A stretch of 64,000 bases of DNA from Pachypanchax playfairii. Taxonomy: Eukaryota > Chordata > Actinopteri > Cyprinodontiformes > Aplocheilidae. The translations under genes and the position numbers were made by a program. Below, piece after piece: positions 1 to 10,870 of this stretch (position 1 is its first letter; each line of letters begins with the position of its first letter). The stretch covers positions 1,682,629 to 1,746,628 of the forward strand of contig SSNP01000007.1 of assembly GCA_006937955.1 (NCBI GenBank). The letters run 5' to 3'. The notes under the pieces are model-generated. The model did no database searches and had not been told where the DNA came from. It saw only the letters and a program-made list of their open reading frames with translations.

Positions 1-330
1 TTTGTGCACCCTCGGGTACTAGACAAACAGTCCAGACATATACTCAAGGACAAACTCACCGAGGATCCAACAGTTTTCTCACCCTTCCAGGTTTTGTAGC
101 TTATGCGTCTCATGTCTCTAAACTTTTATTGACACACTTTATTCAAGAGTCCTTACTCATTTATATAATTAAATCAACTTTTTTTTTTTTTTATCAGGAG
201 TGGACTGTATCGATTCACATCTTGTCCTTCATCATCTTGGGAAGCTGCGATGCGACCCGGACCTGCAGGACAGTTGTGTTGTTGGTGTGTTGTCTTTGGT
301 CCTGGAGGCCCCATTGAAATGCCAGCTGAG
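1..330. other. Non-coding left edge
   Basis: No recognisable gene or repeat family. The stretch holds a T14 run at about 179-192 followed by an acceptor-like TTATCAG. The frame downstream stays open for only about 40 codons and the protein is unrecognisable. On the minus strand a donor-like GTGAGT lies near 55-60, with no supporting acceptor. Confidence 0.5.
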
Positions 331-399
331 TGTCTGAAGAGACAACCTCACTGATCAATCAGGAAACTCCTCATTCATTATTCACACCGAGCCCATCCA

Positions 400-580
400 A
401 TAGCTCAGACAGAGCCCAGGGCCACCGCACACTGTCATCAATGCTGCCATTGATTATCAGGCCTCACCAGCATTTGTTTGGCTTGTCAAATCAATGCCTT
501 TTTAACGGCGTGCCATCCCTGCAGGAGACCGCAGATGAATATTTCATACACCCCTCTCATCTAATCATAATTTAAAGCAT
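400..580. promoter_or_regulatory. Candidate conserved regulatory element (CNE-like)
   Basis: This is complex, non-repetitive sequence with several homeodomain-type cores: a TGATTAT at 451-457, a TCAAATCAAT near 487, and TAATCATAATT near 562. A small perfect inverted repeat, ATCAATG-CTGC-CATTGAT, sits at 437-454. No frame here looks like protein. Teleost developmental loci are rich in such enhancer-like blocks, but the call rests on texture only; chance is a real alternative. Confidence 0.25.
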
Positions 581-639
581 TGCACGTCTAACTTTTCTGT
601 TCTTATCAGATAAAAAAAAAGCACATTTTTTTATCACTG

Positions 640-745
640 AATGCATGTGCAGATAGAATGAACATTTGAAAAGGAGCAGCCTCTTCGCTGAATGCTGTTA
701 ATTAAGGAGCGTTGTCAGGAAGTGTTGACTACCTTGCTTTAATCA
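640..745. promoter_or_regulatory. Candidate regulatory stretch
   Basis: A complex block with a GTTAATTAAGG core near 697-707 and a CTTTAATCAGCTTA near 737-750, both homeodomain-like. It lies about 100 bases right of a similar candidate and may be part of the same element. Only motif content supports it; no conservation data are available here. Confidence 0.18.
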
Positions 746-2763
746 GCTTATCTATTTATTTATTTGATTTTATAAGTTCATAAAGGTTTGGGGTTTTAGG
801 AGCCCTGACCCAACAGCAAAGGATGATGTCACATCCCCATCTCTAACCCAACTTACCACTCATTTAAGACTCCTACCTCATCTTGCTTTTACTGTTTGTA
901 CCTGCATTGCAAGCTCGATGCTCCACGTGACTTTTTTTCCTATTTTTGGTGTGTTTTCATGTCCAACATAAAGCCCCGCCTTGTTTCATTTAGCCTTTTG
1001 AGTAGTTTTTTGAGTTTTTGTGTGGATGAAGACATTTTTGGAAACCATGCCATGCTTAAATGAATATTTGTTAAAACCCACATATAAAATATTTCTGTAT
1101 GGGGAAAAGCTTATTGGATTCCTCTGACCAAACTTTCATGTCTAAAATGTCACATTCTTTTCTCAGCTGTCACAGTATGCAGACTGTCATGCAGCATCAG
1201 CTGCGTTGTTTTTAATAATCTTTATGAATTTTGCGGCTTTGTGGTAAGCACCAAGAGTTGATAACTGATACAAATCATGCAAGGACCTGCGATTAATCTG
1301 AAAACTGGCAACAGTGTGAAAGAGTTTTTTTATTTTTTTTTAATAGAGAAAAGATGTGAAATCTATTTGGGGCTTGGACTGGCGGCAGAGTATGAAACTC
1401 TAACTGTGTAAAACAAAAACTGACTGAACACTTTTCTATTAAGTCGTCAATGTTTTTACCATCGGTGGTCATTACAGCCTTAATATTTCATTGGACTTCA
1501 GTTTCACCTCTGATCCACCTGTTTGTGTAGCGGTTACAATGGGTCGGAATAGAAAAACCAGCGCTGACAGGCATGACTTTGCTGGGAAATAGAGAGAAAG
1601 CACTCCCCTCCTTGTACTCAGTGTGTCTCTGAATGTGTGTGTGTGTGTGTAAATAACCATGACAGGATGTCAGCAGGAAATGGAGGGACTTCCACAGCAG
1701 TGTTTACTTTTACATTTCAGCGAAAAATATCTGACTTCATTCTAAACAGATAGATGGTATTATGAACAAAGAAGGAATCTCACATGGCCATGAAAGAAAA
1801 CAAGGAGGGTAAATATCTTCCAGGCTAATATTTTTGGTTTTGGTTTGCTATTTAGGTGCATGTTTATGTGTGCAAATATATCAATTCTAAAGATTTTTTT
1901 CGTCGCTACATGTAAACGTGTGTGATTGGTTACACGTCCAACTCCAGAGCAGATAAGATATTCCTTTTTGAGAACAGCTCTGTTAGTAGCCTTATTGCTT
2001 TTTTGAGCAGGAATCAGGTTCATCAGTGTTTGTACACTCCAGAAGAATCTCTTACTGCTTCCCTCCATGTTATCTTAAACAAATATTGCAAAACAAAGAG
2101 GTTTTGGTGCCGTTAAACCACAAGCATGAATGCTTTTGGCCTGCAAATCCCTCAGACTCTTATCAGAGACTTTGGAGTGAATTGCTTTAATCATGAAAGC
2201 TGGAACAGAGTCCAAACACAATTCATTGCCTCTGTATCCCTAACTGCTACCCTCTTCGTTCACCTTTGTGTTTTTTCTTCTTTCATCCTTTTAGCTTTCT
2301 CTCTGTCATCTGTTTGTTAGAGGATTAGTCAGATAGGGGAGCTCTGAGGATCCGTTTACTGTAAAGCACGTTCGGCACACATCTTTCTCTTTTCTGATGT
2401 TCGTGTGTGAGTAAAATGTGGGACAAACTCATCATTGTGCTAAAGGATTCTCACAGAGCTGCATGGTGCTTGTTAAAACATTGCTCCTATTCCTTAATTC
2501 ATGCATTGCTTTCTCACAAGATGCTCCTGGAAATGTTCTCCTTTTTCTCTGAGGAATTTCAGCATCTCCTTCCGGCACATCTCTTGTTCTGTCTCTGTCA
2601 CATTACCTCCCTGTAACCGATGTGATTCTACCCCCCAGCCAGGAAACGCAGGCCAGCCTGAAGCTGTGTTTAGGGACATAGTGTTAGATACAGACACACA
2701 TGCCAAGACACAGACACAGTGGGATGAAGACATACATGTTCTGTCTTAATCTTTGTCTTCTCT
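746..2763. other. Unique non-coding stretch
   Basis: No gene or repeat family recognised. AT-rich sequence with a short (TG)8 run at 1634-1650. Open frames in this interval reach at most 102 codons (minus strand, 1760-2068) and look like chance frames. Confidence 0.5.
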
Positions 2764-2837
2764 ACACACTCACACACACACACACACCTACACACACACA
2801 CACACCTACACACACACACACACACACACCTACACAC
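2764..2837. repeat. Interrupted (CA)n microsatellite
   Basis: Four CA runs are separated by CTA interruptions (CACACCTACACA pattern), about 74 bases in all. The regular interruptions imply expansion of a composite unit rather than one pure dinucleotide tract. The overlapping open frame of threonine-histidine repeats is an artefact of the microsatellite. Confidence 0.95.
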
Positions 2838-2964
2838 CCGGTTACAAGACGTCCTCTGTGCCTGAGGCTAAGAATCAATGAAAGCAAACTCTGAAGTCTT
2901 TGACCTCTTAGTCTGGCTGTTGTGCGTCAGCAGGTATTTTCACTCATAATATCGCCAAAGGGAA

Positions 2965-2987
2965 ACACACACACACACACACACACA
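2965..2987. repeat. (AC)n microsatellite
   Basis: A pure AC run of about 11 units. It directly abuts the left end of the 282-bp dispersed repeat that follows, the same arrangement as the second copy near 51 kb. Confidence 0.95.
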
Positions 2988-3269
2988 AGTGTGTTTTGGT
3001 ATCCTTATGGGGACCGTCCATTGACTTCCATTGATTTTAGTAACTAGATTTATACCTAACCCAAACCCTTTTCCTAACCTTAACCATTACTGATCTATAA
3101 CTAACCCTAAGACTAACTAAAACTCTATTCACACCATACCTATAAACCTAACCCCTAACCCTAAAAAGGGGAGTCCCCCTCATGGGGACCAGGCTTCGGT
3201 CCCCACAAGAACCCTCGGACCCCAGAAAGATAGTAAAAGTCAGGAAACTGGTCCTCAGGAGGTCAGAAA
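2988..3269. repeat. 282-bp dispersed repeat, copy 1 (CA-flanked, telomere-like core)
   Basis: This 282-base unit recurs at 51031-51312 in the same orientation with a single base change (T at the CTATTC site, C in the other copy). The core carries many CTAACC/CCTAACC telomere-like hexamers. The right part holds a perfect 7-bp hairpin, GGGGACC-AGGCTTC-GGTCCCC. Both copies are bounded on both sides by CA tracts. I recall similar CA-bordered, CTAACC-rich repeats as common in teleosts. No open frame and no tRNA-type promoter is visible, so it is a non-autonomous element of uncertain class. Confidence 0.85.
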
Positions 3270-3278
3270 AACAAGCCC

Positions 3279-3292
3279 ACACACACACACAC
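3279..3292. repeat. (CA)n tract right of the 282-bp repeat
   Basis: About 7 CA units lie ten bases past the right end of the 282-bp repeat and complete its CA-flanked arrangement. Confidence 0.85.
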
Positions 3293-4580
3293 CTACTGTA
3301 CATTAGTGTACACAAATGAACATGACCTAGCAGTTAAAAAATTAACATATCTTTTCTAAGATGAAATAATAACAAATATGTTTACATTATTAGATGCTTT
3401 TTTCAGATTTTGATTGGATGATTGTCTTTTTCATACCATCATAACCCTTGATAGAACATAAATATATCATATTTATGTTTTTAGACATGATTTTGAAATG
3501 TTTTAGTACATTGAAAAAATCCTCACTGGAATAAAAAAAGTTCAGTATAGTATGTTAGAAAGTAAATGTCAGTTTATGAACATTAACAAATATCTGAACA
3601 GCCCTACCAGGTTATACTGAGTGTCCTTAATCTAAAGCTAAAACATGTCCTGGAAGTGACTCTGAAACAAGATTGAAAACCAACTTAAGCTCACTTAGTG
3701 TCAATCAATTTAAAAAGTTGGTTCAAAATACTCTAAACTTTCCAAATTGGACCCATTCTGCAAAGTTAAAATACAAAATAATAATAATAAAAAATAAAAC
3801 AACAGTTACATAATTGCTATAGAGAAACAAGCTCATCCACATGGCCTCCACCTAAAACATTCTTTTTAATCTTTGGCCACATTTATTTCAAGAAATATAT
3901 TCATGTTTTACTTTTTGAGTAATTGTGACGACAAACCTGCAATCCTGTCTATAAACCACAAATCTCAAAAGTTCATAAATACAAAAGGTGCAAAATGATC
4001 AAAACAAGCACAAACTGGTTGGGAAAATAATGCAAAATAACCTAAATGAGACAAAATTACCAAAACATAACTACCAAAGAAACAACAAAAAAACGATACA
4101 AAAGTTTTGCAAGATACACAACTGGAGACAAGAAGAAGCCGTGAAGGACGTCTCTTTAGTTTTGTGTCTTGGTCTTTCATTAGACAGGCTGTCGGCATAA
4201 CGTACACTTCATTTTACATCTACAGGTATTTCTTTATGTTACAATTAAAACATATAGGTGGTGTGAACTATCTGGAGTGTGTAAGGTGCATTTGCCAGAT
4301 GGAATATTTTCTGTGTATTGCCATCTTGTTTGTGTTTTCTTTTGCATGCTGCTTTGAGTGCGTGTGTGAGAAAGGTGGCTGACTGAGAGCAGAAAGCTTG
4401 TTTAGTTCTCCCTGAGTGGCTTAGATCTGATAAGACTGACAGCCACAGGTTGATATTCCTGAGAGCATCCCGCCTTTCCTCTTCACACCGCACGACTGAC
4501 GCAGACCTACAGAAAGAAATGAGATTTATGTGTCTCTTTCCAGAATGGTTTGAATAATAAAAAAAGGGGGTAAAATGATT
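3293..4580. other. AT-rich unique non-coding stretch
   Basis: No gene or repeat family recognised. The frames at 4107-4382 (+, 91 codons) and 4245-4673 (-, 142 codons) overlap on opposite strands. They have no family resemblance, no coherent composition and no splice context, so I treat them as chance frames. Confidence 0.45.
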
Positions 4581-4584
4581 CAGG

Positions 4585-4745
4585 TATGTGTCCCACAAAC
4601 GTCTGCTGAGCTGTTGCAGGTGTATTTCAGGGGTCTGTTGATACATTAGTGGGATTTTTAGCCTAACAGCCACCGTAATTACAGAATTAAGCGGACCTGG
4701 GAATTAGCCAGCAGGCACTTTGCCATGCAAATACACCAGTGGGAA
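4585..4745. promoter_or_regulatory. Candidate conserved regulatory element with octamer
   Basis: A dense block of homeodomain-type cores (CGTAATTACAG near 4675, AGAATTAAGC near 4683, GGAATTAGCC near 4700) ends in a perfect POU octamer ATGCAAAT at 4725-4732. The sequence is complex and non-repetitive, and it lies outside any coherent frame. This combination is typical of vertebrate developmental enhancers. The call is an inference from motif density. Confidence 0.3.
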
Positions 4746-5280
4746 AATCTGTGTGTGCGTCTGGGTGTGTGTGTCAGTGTGACAGTTACTCTCATATTCA
4801 ACACACCTGAAAGGCAACGTGTTCTCTCCGAGGCCTACTTCAAACACAGCCCTGGGCTGTCTGTTTGTGCTCTGGTCATGTCTGCCTATCACTGTGTATT
4901 CTTCAATCTGCTTCTGATTTGTCTCCCACAGGAATGGCTCTACCCACCGAACGGCACATCAACGCTTTAATGTGCATAGATTTTATCCATTTAATTTCCC
5001 ACATGGCTCAGGAATACACACTGATGATCCCACATACAAAACATCAGGCCATTCTATTCATATCATTGGCTCATGTGGTATGAAAACAACCTGGGAAAAA
5101 TATATTAACCATAAATACATACAGAGACAGTGACACTCACACATGCAAATCACCCCCCCCCCCACAGCTATCCTTTGCCTTTGTGTATGATGTGGGTCCT
5201 TGAAAGGGCAAAGTAGTAGCTCAATGACATTGAATGGAAACGCAGAGCCTTGTGTGTGTATACATTGAAAGAAGAGGGGA
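4746..5280. other. Unique non-coding stretch
   Basis: Contains GT-rich sequence near 4750-4780, a C10 run near 5154-5163 and an acceptor-like TTTGTCTCCCACAG ending near 4931. The frame after that acceptor closes within 13 codons in one phase and about 50 in another, with no recognisable product. Confidence 0.4.
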
Positions 5281-5284
5281 GAGA

Positions 5285-5400
5285 AAGGCTGCACCCTTAT
5301 TCAATTATCGGCACAAGCCTGGAGTAATTACTGCTACTCTCCCTAATTCCCATGCAAATTTGCGACTAACGTTGCACTATTTTAATACAGTTTAGCGCCA
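5285..5400. promoter_or_regulatory. Candidate regulatory element with octamer
   Basis: Complex sequence with CAATTATCGG, GGAGTAATTACTGC (near 5324-5335), CCCTAATTCC and a perfect octamer ATGCAAAT at 5352-5359 followed by TTGCG. Homeodomain and POU sites are close together. It is the second such block within 700 bases, and a third lies at about 5925, so the region may be a compound enhancer. No conservation data were available. Confidence 0.3.
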
Positions 5401-5442
5401 CTTTGACTGGATGCCAACCCTGTGCATGCTGAAGAGGAGCAT

Positions 5443-5462
5443 TGTGTGTGTGTGTGTTTGTG
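5443..5462. repeat. Short (GT)n microsatellite
   Basis: A run of about 8 GT units continuing into TTTGTG. Confidence 0.85.
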
Positions 5463-5919
5463 TTTATAACCACACATTTTTGTCAGGGACAAAACTGCCA
5501 TCGAAATATGAACCCTCTGTGTAGAAAAAAGGAGTTGGAGAATAACCAGAGGAGGAGGGCACTGAAGGGAGAACAGGTCTGTAGTGATGACACAGAGATC
5601 AGATAAGACCTGCATTGGGACCACACTCTGTGTGTGTGTCCTGTGGGAACAGCAGTTTTGACCCTTCCCCACAAATCTGTTGTCACCTTTTTTCCCAGTT
5701 CTTACACACACACTCAAATTACAACCCAGCAACTGCGAGAAACGAAGAGGAATTAGTTGGAATTGTTTTGCCCTAAACGATTAAGTTTTAGTTTGGAGTG
5801 AATAAGCTAAATGTGCGTTTGAAGCACCGAGAGCGTGTCACAGCTTTGCATGCAGTGAGGGTGAGCAAGTACGAGGCACTAAAAAGGAATCCCAATCACA
5901 GCAGCTATCTTTTCCTCAT

Positions 5920-6070
5920 ATCGATTCTTTTCCAGCCAATAAATTGCCTGCTTAGATAATTGTCTAATTAGCCCACTAATTGGCCCGTATAATTAGTCAT
6001 TTTAGGATATTGCTCAAGATGAATAATATTGGCCTGAGTCAAAGATTCGCTGGTAGCCATTCCAGTTCTG
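5920..6070. promoter_or_regulatory. Candidate conserved element with clustered TAATTA sites
   Basis: Two TAATTA cores (5965-5970 and 5990-5995) and a TAATTG (5977-5982) fall within 31 bases and are spaced about 12-13 bases apart. They are flanked by AGCCAATAAATTG, AGATAATTG and GAATAATATTGG. This regular spacing of homeodomain cores in complex sequence is the strongest enhancer-like texture in the window. The biological reading is inference; the motif positions are directly visible. Confidence 0.38.
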
Positions 6071-7425
6071 CACATCTTTCTGACCACCACAGACATTCAG
6101 ATCGATTCCCACACTCTTGATCTCTGCTGCTCCTCAAATAAACTCAAGAATAACAGATAAAATGAAAAAAAACAAAAAAACATTGGCATTGAAAGAATTA
6201 TTAAAGATAAGAACCTTTCCAGAGAAAAATGTGTCACATATTGTTAAAGAAAAAACTAATTTTCATTCCTCGTTAATAAAAAAGCTTTGCATTTAATCAT
6301 GATCGCATTTGTCTTGACAGCAAAGTGAACAGAGATATTTAATGTAATAATTGATTGGAATCTTCAGTTATTCAGATAATAAGCAGCTACCCAGTGAGCT
6401 GGAACTGTTTGTGACTCGTTGGAGACAGAAAATGCAACTATCTGCAATTTTTCTGTTGGAATCACACTGAATTTGAGACAAGTTTTACATGTGGCCAGTT
6501 CATGTGGGACATATGATGTATGTGAAAACAAATTGTGACACTTGGGCAACAATCACAAGTTTTAATTATGTCACAATTTGCAGTTTTATTATCATTCATT
6601 TCTCATACCTTCTGGGAACAAAACTGAAGAGGTTTCAGGTCACGTTACAGACACGCCCAACCACACCTCAGTTATTTTAAGAAAACATTTGTCTTGCAAA
6701 TTTGTTGGACATATTCAGAATTCAAGCAACATATGATCTCCTACTCACATGAAGAAATAGAGAACCTCCACAAATGTATTGAGACAGTTTGGATATGCCC
6801 TCGGGAATACTGTTCAGCCCAGTCAGATGCTTTCTGTTTTATGTTCTCTTCCTAAAAAAAACAAAGAGCCAAAAGAAAAAAAATGATATAATTCATTAAA
6901 TATTGAATAAATAACTGAAGTTACTGTTTACTAATAGACATTGACTAAAATTGGTTGTCCATCATAGTGAATTACCGCAAAAATTGCAGACCTTAAAACA
7001 TTTTCACATACCCCCCTCCAATTTTTTTCCCCCCAAAGACAGTCCTCAATAGCATCATAGACACCCCCACATTTTTAAGGAAAGAATATGACATATCTTC
7101 AGAAATGACTGCGAATAAATGGATTCAGTCACAAAACAGTTGGTAAAATGCAGCTTGTGTATGGTGATGTACACTTTGGCAACAGTTTCTACATGTTTTG
7201 GCTGCCATTTAGAAGCTCCTTGCAGCTTGTAGTTCCTGCCACTTGTTCACTGCCATGTGTTTACGCTCTTTAAGTTTGCAGGATGTGTTCATGGTGCTAA
7301 AAGCTCCAATCAGGGCTGTAATTTCCCATCATGTAACAAACGCCACATTTCTTTTACTTGCCATCAAAAAAACAAAACAAAACAGTGGATTTTAGAAAAG
7401 TAAAGACTCTGATCGCATGTGCAAT
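6071..7425. other. AT-rich unique non-coding stretch
   Basis: No gene recognised. It contains A-rich runs (6165-6180, 6855-6880) and a C-rich patch near 7012-7036. Open frames are at most 63 codons. Confidence 0.45.
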
Positions 7426-7429
7426 ATTT

Positions 7430-7700
7430 TTTTACCATGATTAACACATCAGCTGAGAAGAATCATGCAAATTTCACATGTGGAAATTACATGTGTTCAT
7501 GTTTCCAGTGGGAATTTGTAAATGAAGATTACATGGAATGTGGACAGTAGTGTTTTTCTTTACATGCGTTACATGTAAATTTCCTATTAAAACATGTTTT
7601 GCACATTCCCTGTGTCATTTTGAAAGGCTGTTATATGGTCACATGATCTACATGTTCCTTTGGTATTCCACATGGGATCACGTGTGAAAAACTTGTTAAA
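7430..7700. repeat. Possible dispersed repeat rich in ACATGTG motifs
   Basis: The palindromic hexamer ACATGT and close variants recur many times in about 270 bases (TTCACATGTGG, TTACATGTGTTC, GTTACATGTAAA, CTACATGTTCC, GATCACGTGTG). This is reminiscent of teleost repeats built from CACATGTG modules, but I cannot delimit ends or target duplications. A chance cluster of self-complementary motifs is the alternative. Confidence 0.3.
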
Positions 7701-10130
7701 TGAATGTATTTTTTTCATCAAATGCCTCTGATTCAGCTCACTGTAGCGTCACTGGTGCAGGTTGTGCTCATGTAAGTGAGGTAACTAAACTGCAGACTCA
7801 TCACGCTGAACAATTAGACGGGGGATTTCCCACCCAAGTCAGTGGGGTTTTGCCAAACATGGTGTTGTATAGTCTAACATTCATCCTGCATAATGCTGCT
7901 CTTAATTTACTCGAAAACAGACAAACTGAGAAGCAAACAGCAGGACAGCTTAGGAGTTTTCACACATCACTGCAAAGGAAGAATGAAGGATTCTGTTTCA
8001 AACACAATCAGTTTTACAGGAATGAGGCCTAATATATGTTTGATGCTAAGCTAAGAGAGTGTTTATTGATTTGTGTATGGTTCCTGTGAACTTTATTTGG
8101 GGTGAAAACAGGCCATGCGTGGCTGTCTCTAGTGTGTGTATGGGTAAGCACAAGGCTGAATTTACAGAGTGTGTGATCACATTAGCAGGTGTGTCTCAGC
8201 TGTGGAGTTGATCTGGGTTTCGGTCAACATCCTTTGACTCGTTGCGATGGGTCAAAGGTTCCTTTCTTTCTCAGTTTCTCTTCTTTTTTCTCCACCTTTT
8301 CTCTCCTTGACATACTTATCATAAGGAATGCTTTTACCTGCCCTATATTTGCCAGATTTTACAGAACAAAAAAGCAGCTGCACATATCTGTAGTGTGCAT
8401 ATGTTTGTATGGGAATTGGTCACCTGTTTTCTCTGTGTGGAAATCCCCAGCTCCTCAGGCCCTGCTGCACAGAGCAATGACTCACTCATAATTTGAAAGT
8501 GTATGTTTGGCTGTTTGGGGGTGTGCATGTTTTTGTGAGTGTGGACTGGTGCTGGAAGTGTCATCACATTTGTATTTTTATCTATCTAATGTGCTCAGCT
8601 TTGCTTTAGATGGGCTTGTTTTTAAGGTGTGTGCGCGCGCTTGTGTGTGTGTCTCTTATGAGCATCTATTGTTTTAGAAGTAATTAGCGTTATATTCTGG
8701 TCTCAATGGAACAAACTCCAGAATATCCACTTCCTACCCAACAGGGTAGTATGGTTTATTTTAAACAAGCACTCAAAGCAGGATCAGCTCAACACTGCAG
8801 CATCTACTCCGTGTGTTCACTCTTAAACTGTCCGTGCAACAACAACCCTTATGAGGAACTCAAATCGGCATGCAAGCACTATTTCACATTAGCACAATTA
8901 GGACATAAACAAACATTTGGGAACTCATAAACAAGTGTCATTTTTCATATGTGCTGGTAGCTGTGGACACATGTTAAACATGTGAAATGAAACATCACAC
9001 TGGACTGTTTTGGTACATATCTGTATGTGATGGTGCAGGTCTGCACTAGTCTGTGTGACAGAAGCTAAACTTTGACATTTACAGTTCTTGTCCTCTGACC
9101 TTTTTAAGACCTACAAGTCTTCTCTGTCATGTATTTAGCTTCCCTTCTTCTCTTTATTTTGGATTTGCTTTATTGCTCACCTCTGAAAAGTGAAAACCAG
9201 CGAGAAACTTGTTTCCTGGGTCTTTGTGTTTCTGTGTTTGTCTTTCTTTCAGTATAACATCTACTGAGTCACTGGACTGATGAAACTTTAAATATAAAAG
9301 TACATCTGATTAACTTTGAGCTTAGCAAACCAGGAAAATGGCAGAAACTTAGTCAGTTTTATGCATATTGAGCTAAAATTGAGTGCTATTTCCAACTTAT
9401 GCTCTGCTAACAGATTGAGTGAAATCCACGTTTTCGTTTTTTACGTTTGACCAAAATAGCTAAAACAAGACGATCTTAACTTAAAACTCTGATGAAAGAA
9501 GACAGGTAACATGTTTTCCTGTAAGAAATGCTGAGGCTTAAACTAATCACAGTATTCTGTGAAATGTATTTAAATTCTAATTAACATCACACCCCTCTTT
9601 AGGATCTTTTTGTTTGATTTTAACACTCATGTATGCTCTCCACCTCTCTTAACACAAACTCTTGGTTGTTCTTCCCTTCACACATTCTTGTTCTAATACA
9701 AGCTACACTTTGTCTGTCGTTAAGTTAGTAGCATTTATTCTAACACAGGTTTGAGTCAGTTTCACATTTTCAATTCAACTGCTTCAATTCATACACATGC
9801 TGATAAACAGGATTAAATTAAATATTAACAATAGGCAGAACATCACAGCAAGTATCTGCACGTGCACAAAGAAAAAAGGTGACTGTTGCTGAACAGCCAA
9901 GGGCATTCTCTCTTCTTTCCCTCTCTCTGTACCTCGAGGGCTCTGACGTAGCGGCAGCAACATGCAGGTATGCGCACATGCTCACACACATGCACACACC
10001 CAGACACAATTATATTCACTGCTTTTAAGATCCAAACACACAAACACACGTGCAGGTCAGCACATACACCCTCTCTTTCTGTCACACACACCAGATAATA
10101 TACACAAGTTGCTGGCACTCTGATATGTGC
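7701..10130. other. Unique non-coding stretch
   Basis: No gene recognised. Includes a mixed GTGTGCGCGCGC tract at 8627-8652. The 110-codon frame at 7700-8032 (+) resembles nothing known and lacks splice or promoter context. Confidence 0.45.
8627..8652. repeat. (GT)n/(GC)n alternating purine-pyrimidine tract
   Basis: GTGTGTGCGCGCGC followed by TTGTGTGTGTG. Such alternating tracts can adopt Z-form DNA. Confidence 0.8.
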
Positions 10131-10230
10131 TGGTGGATTGATCCAACTCTTTTATCTGCTAAATAACTTAGCATCGATTGAACGGGGGAAAGGGGGAGGT
10201 GGAGTAGTAGGAAAAGGAGGAGGAGGCAGA
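10131..10230. promoter_or_regulatory. Candidate regulatory stretch next to purine-rich tract
   Basis: Complex sequence (TTATCTGCTAAATAACTTAGCATCGATT) precedes a 60-base purine-rich run of GGA/GGAGGA repeats (about 10182-10245). Nothing coding is visible. It adjoins a longer candidate element to the right and may share its function. Confidence 0.2.
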
Positions 10231-10259
10231 GGAGGAGGGAGACATGGAAGTGCAGAGAG

Positions 10260-10870
10260 AATTAAAACCTACCTATATCCACGAGCTGTCCGCGCTGTCA
10301 CCGTGTCATAGCAAATACAGTCCGGTCAAAAATATCTCTCATGAAACTGCAAGAGGCAGTTTTCCTGCAATAAATCAGGCAGATGTATAGATTTAATTCT
10401 TTCACTTTCCTCAAAAAGCCTTCTAGCATTGCACCATTATGAGTCTGGATTCTAACAGGTTCCATCTATTTCTTATTCTTTGAAGCAGCTGGAGGAAAAG
10501 TGTAATAGTGGCCTCTTCCTCAACCTCAGGGGAGCCCGCTCTACACCCATACAGAGTTCAGAGGCTAATTGGATATATCACTGTGAAAAACATTTAAAAT
10601 CCCAAATCAATACCTGCCTCTTTAATGCTTTTCCTGAATAAGTGCTCCTCTCTATTGCTGTTGACCCTCCCCACTCTGTCTCTCTTCTTCAGCCCCGTCC
10701 CACATCCAATCCCTCCCTCACTGCCTAAAGGGGCCATGAGATACGTGTAGGGGTCAATGAGCTAAGGGCTGCTAGGGGCCAAAACAGAAGGAGCCCCCAC
10801 GGGGGTCTTAGAGTGGAATGGTGGCTGGTGATGGGAGACATTACTGAAAAATGACGTCAAACTTTTCTAG
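10260..10870. promoter_or_regulatory. Candidate conserved regulatory block
   Basis: About 600 bases of complex, repeat-free sequence with compositional evenness unlike the AT-rich surroundings. It includes CAATAAATCAGG near 10369, GCTAATTGGATATATC near 10564, AATCAATACC near 10604 and TGACGTCA (a perfect CRE palindrome) at about 10852-10859. There is no long frame. This texture suggests conserved non-coding DNA but does not prove it. Confidence 0.28.

Noticed and set aside
1..70. Minus-strand donor-like GTGAGT suggesting an exon at the left edge
   Set aside because: No acceptor with a pyrimidine tract upstream on that strand and no recognisable peptide.
4245..4673. 142-codon minus-strand frame
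   Set aside because: No recognisable domain, overlaps a + strand frame and partly a candidate regulatory block.
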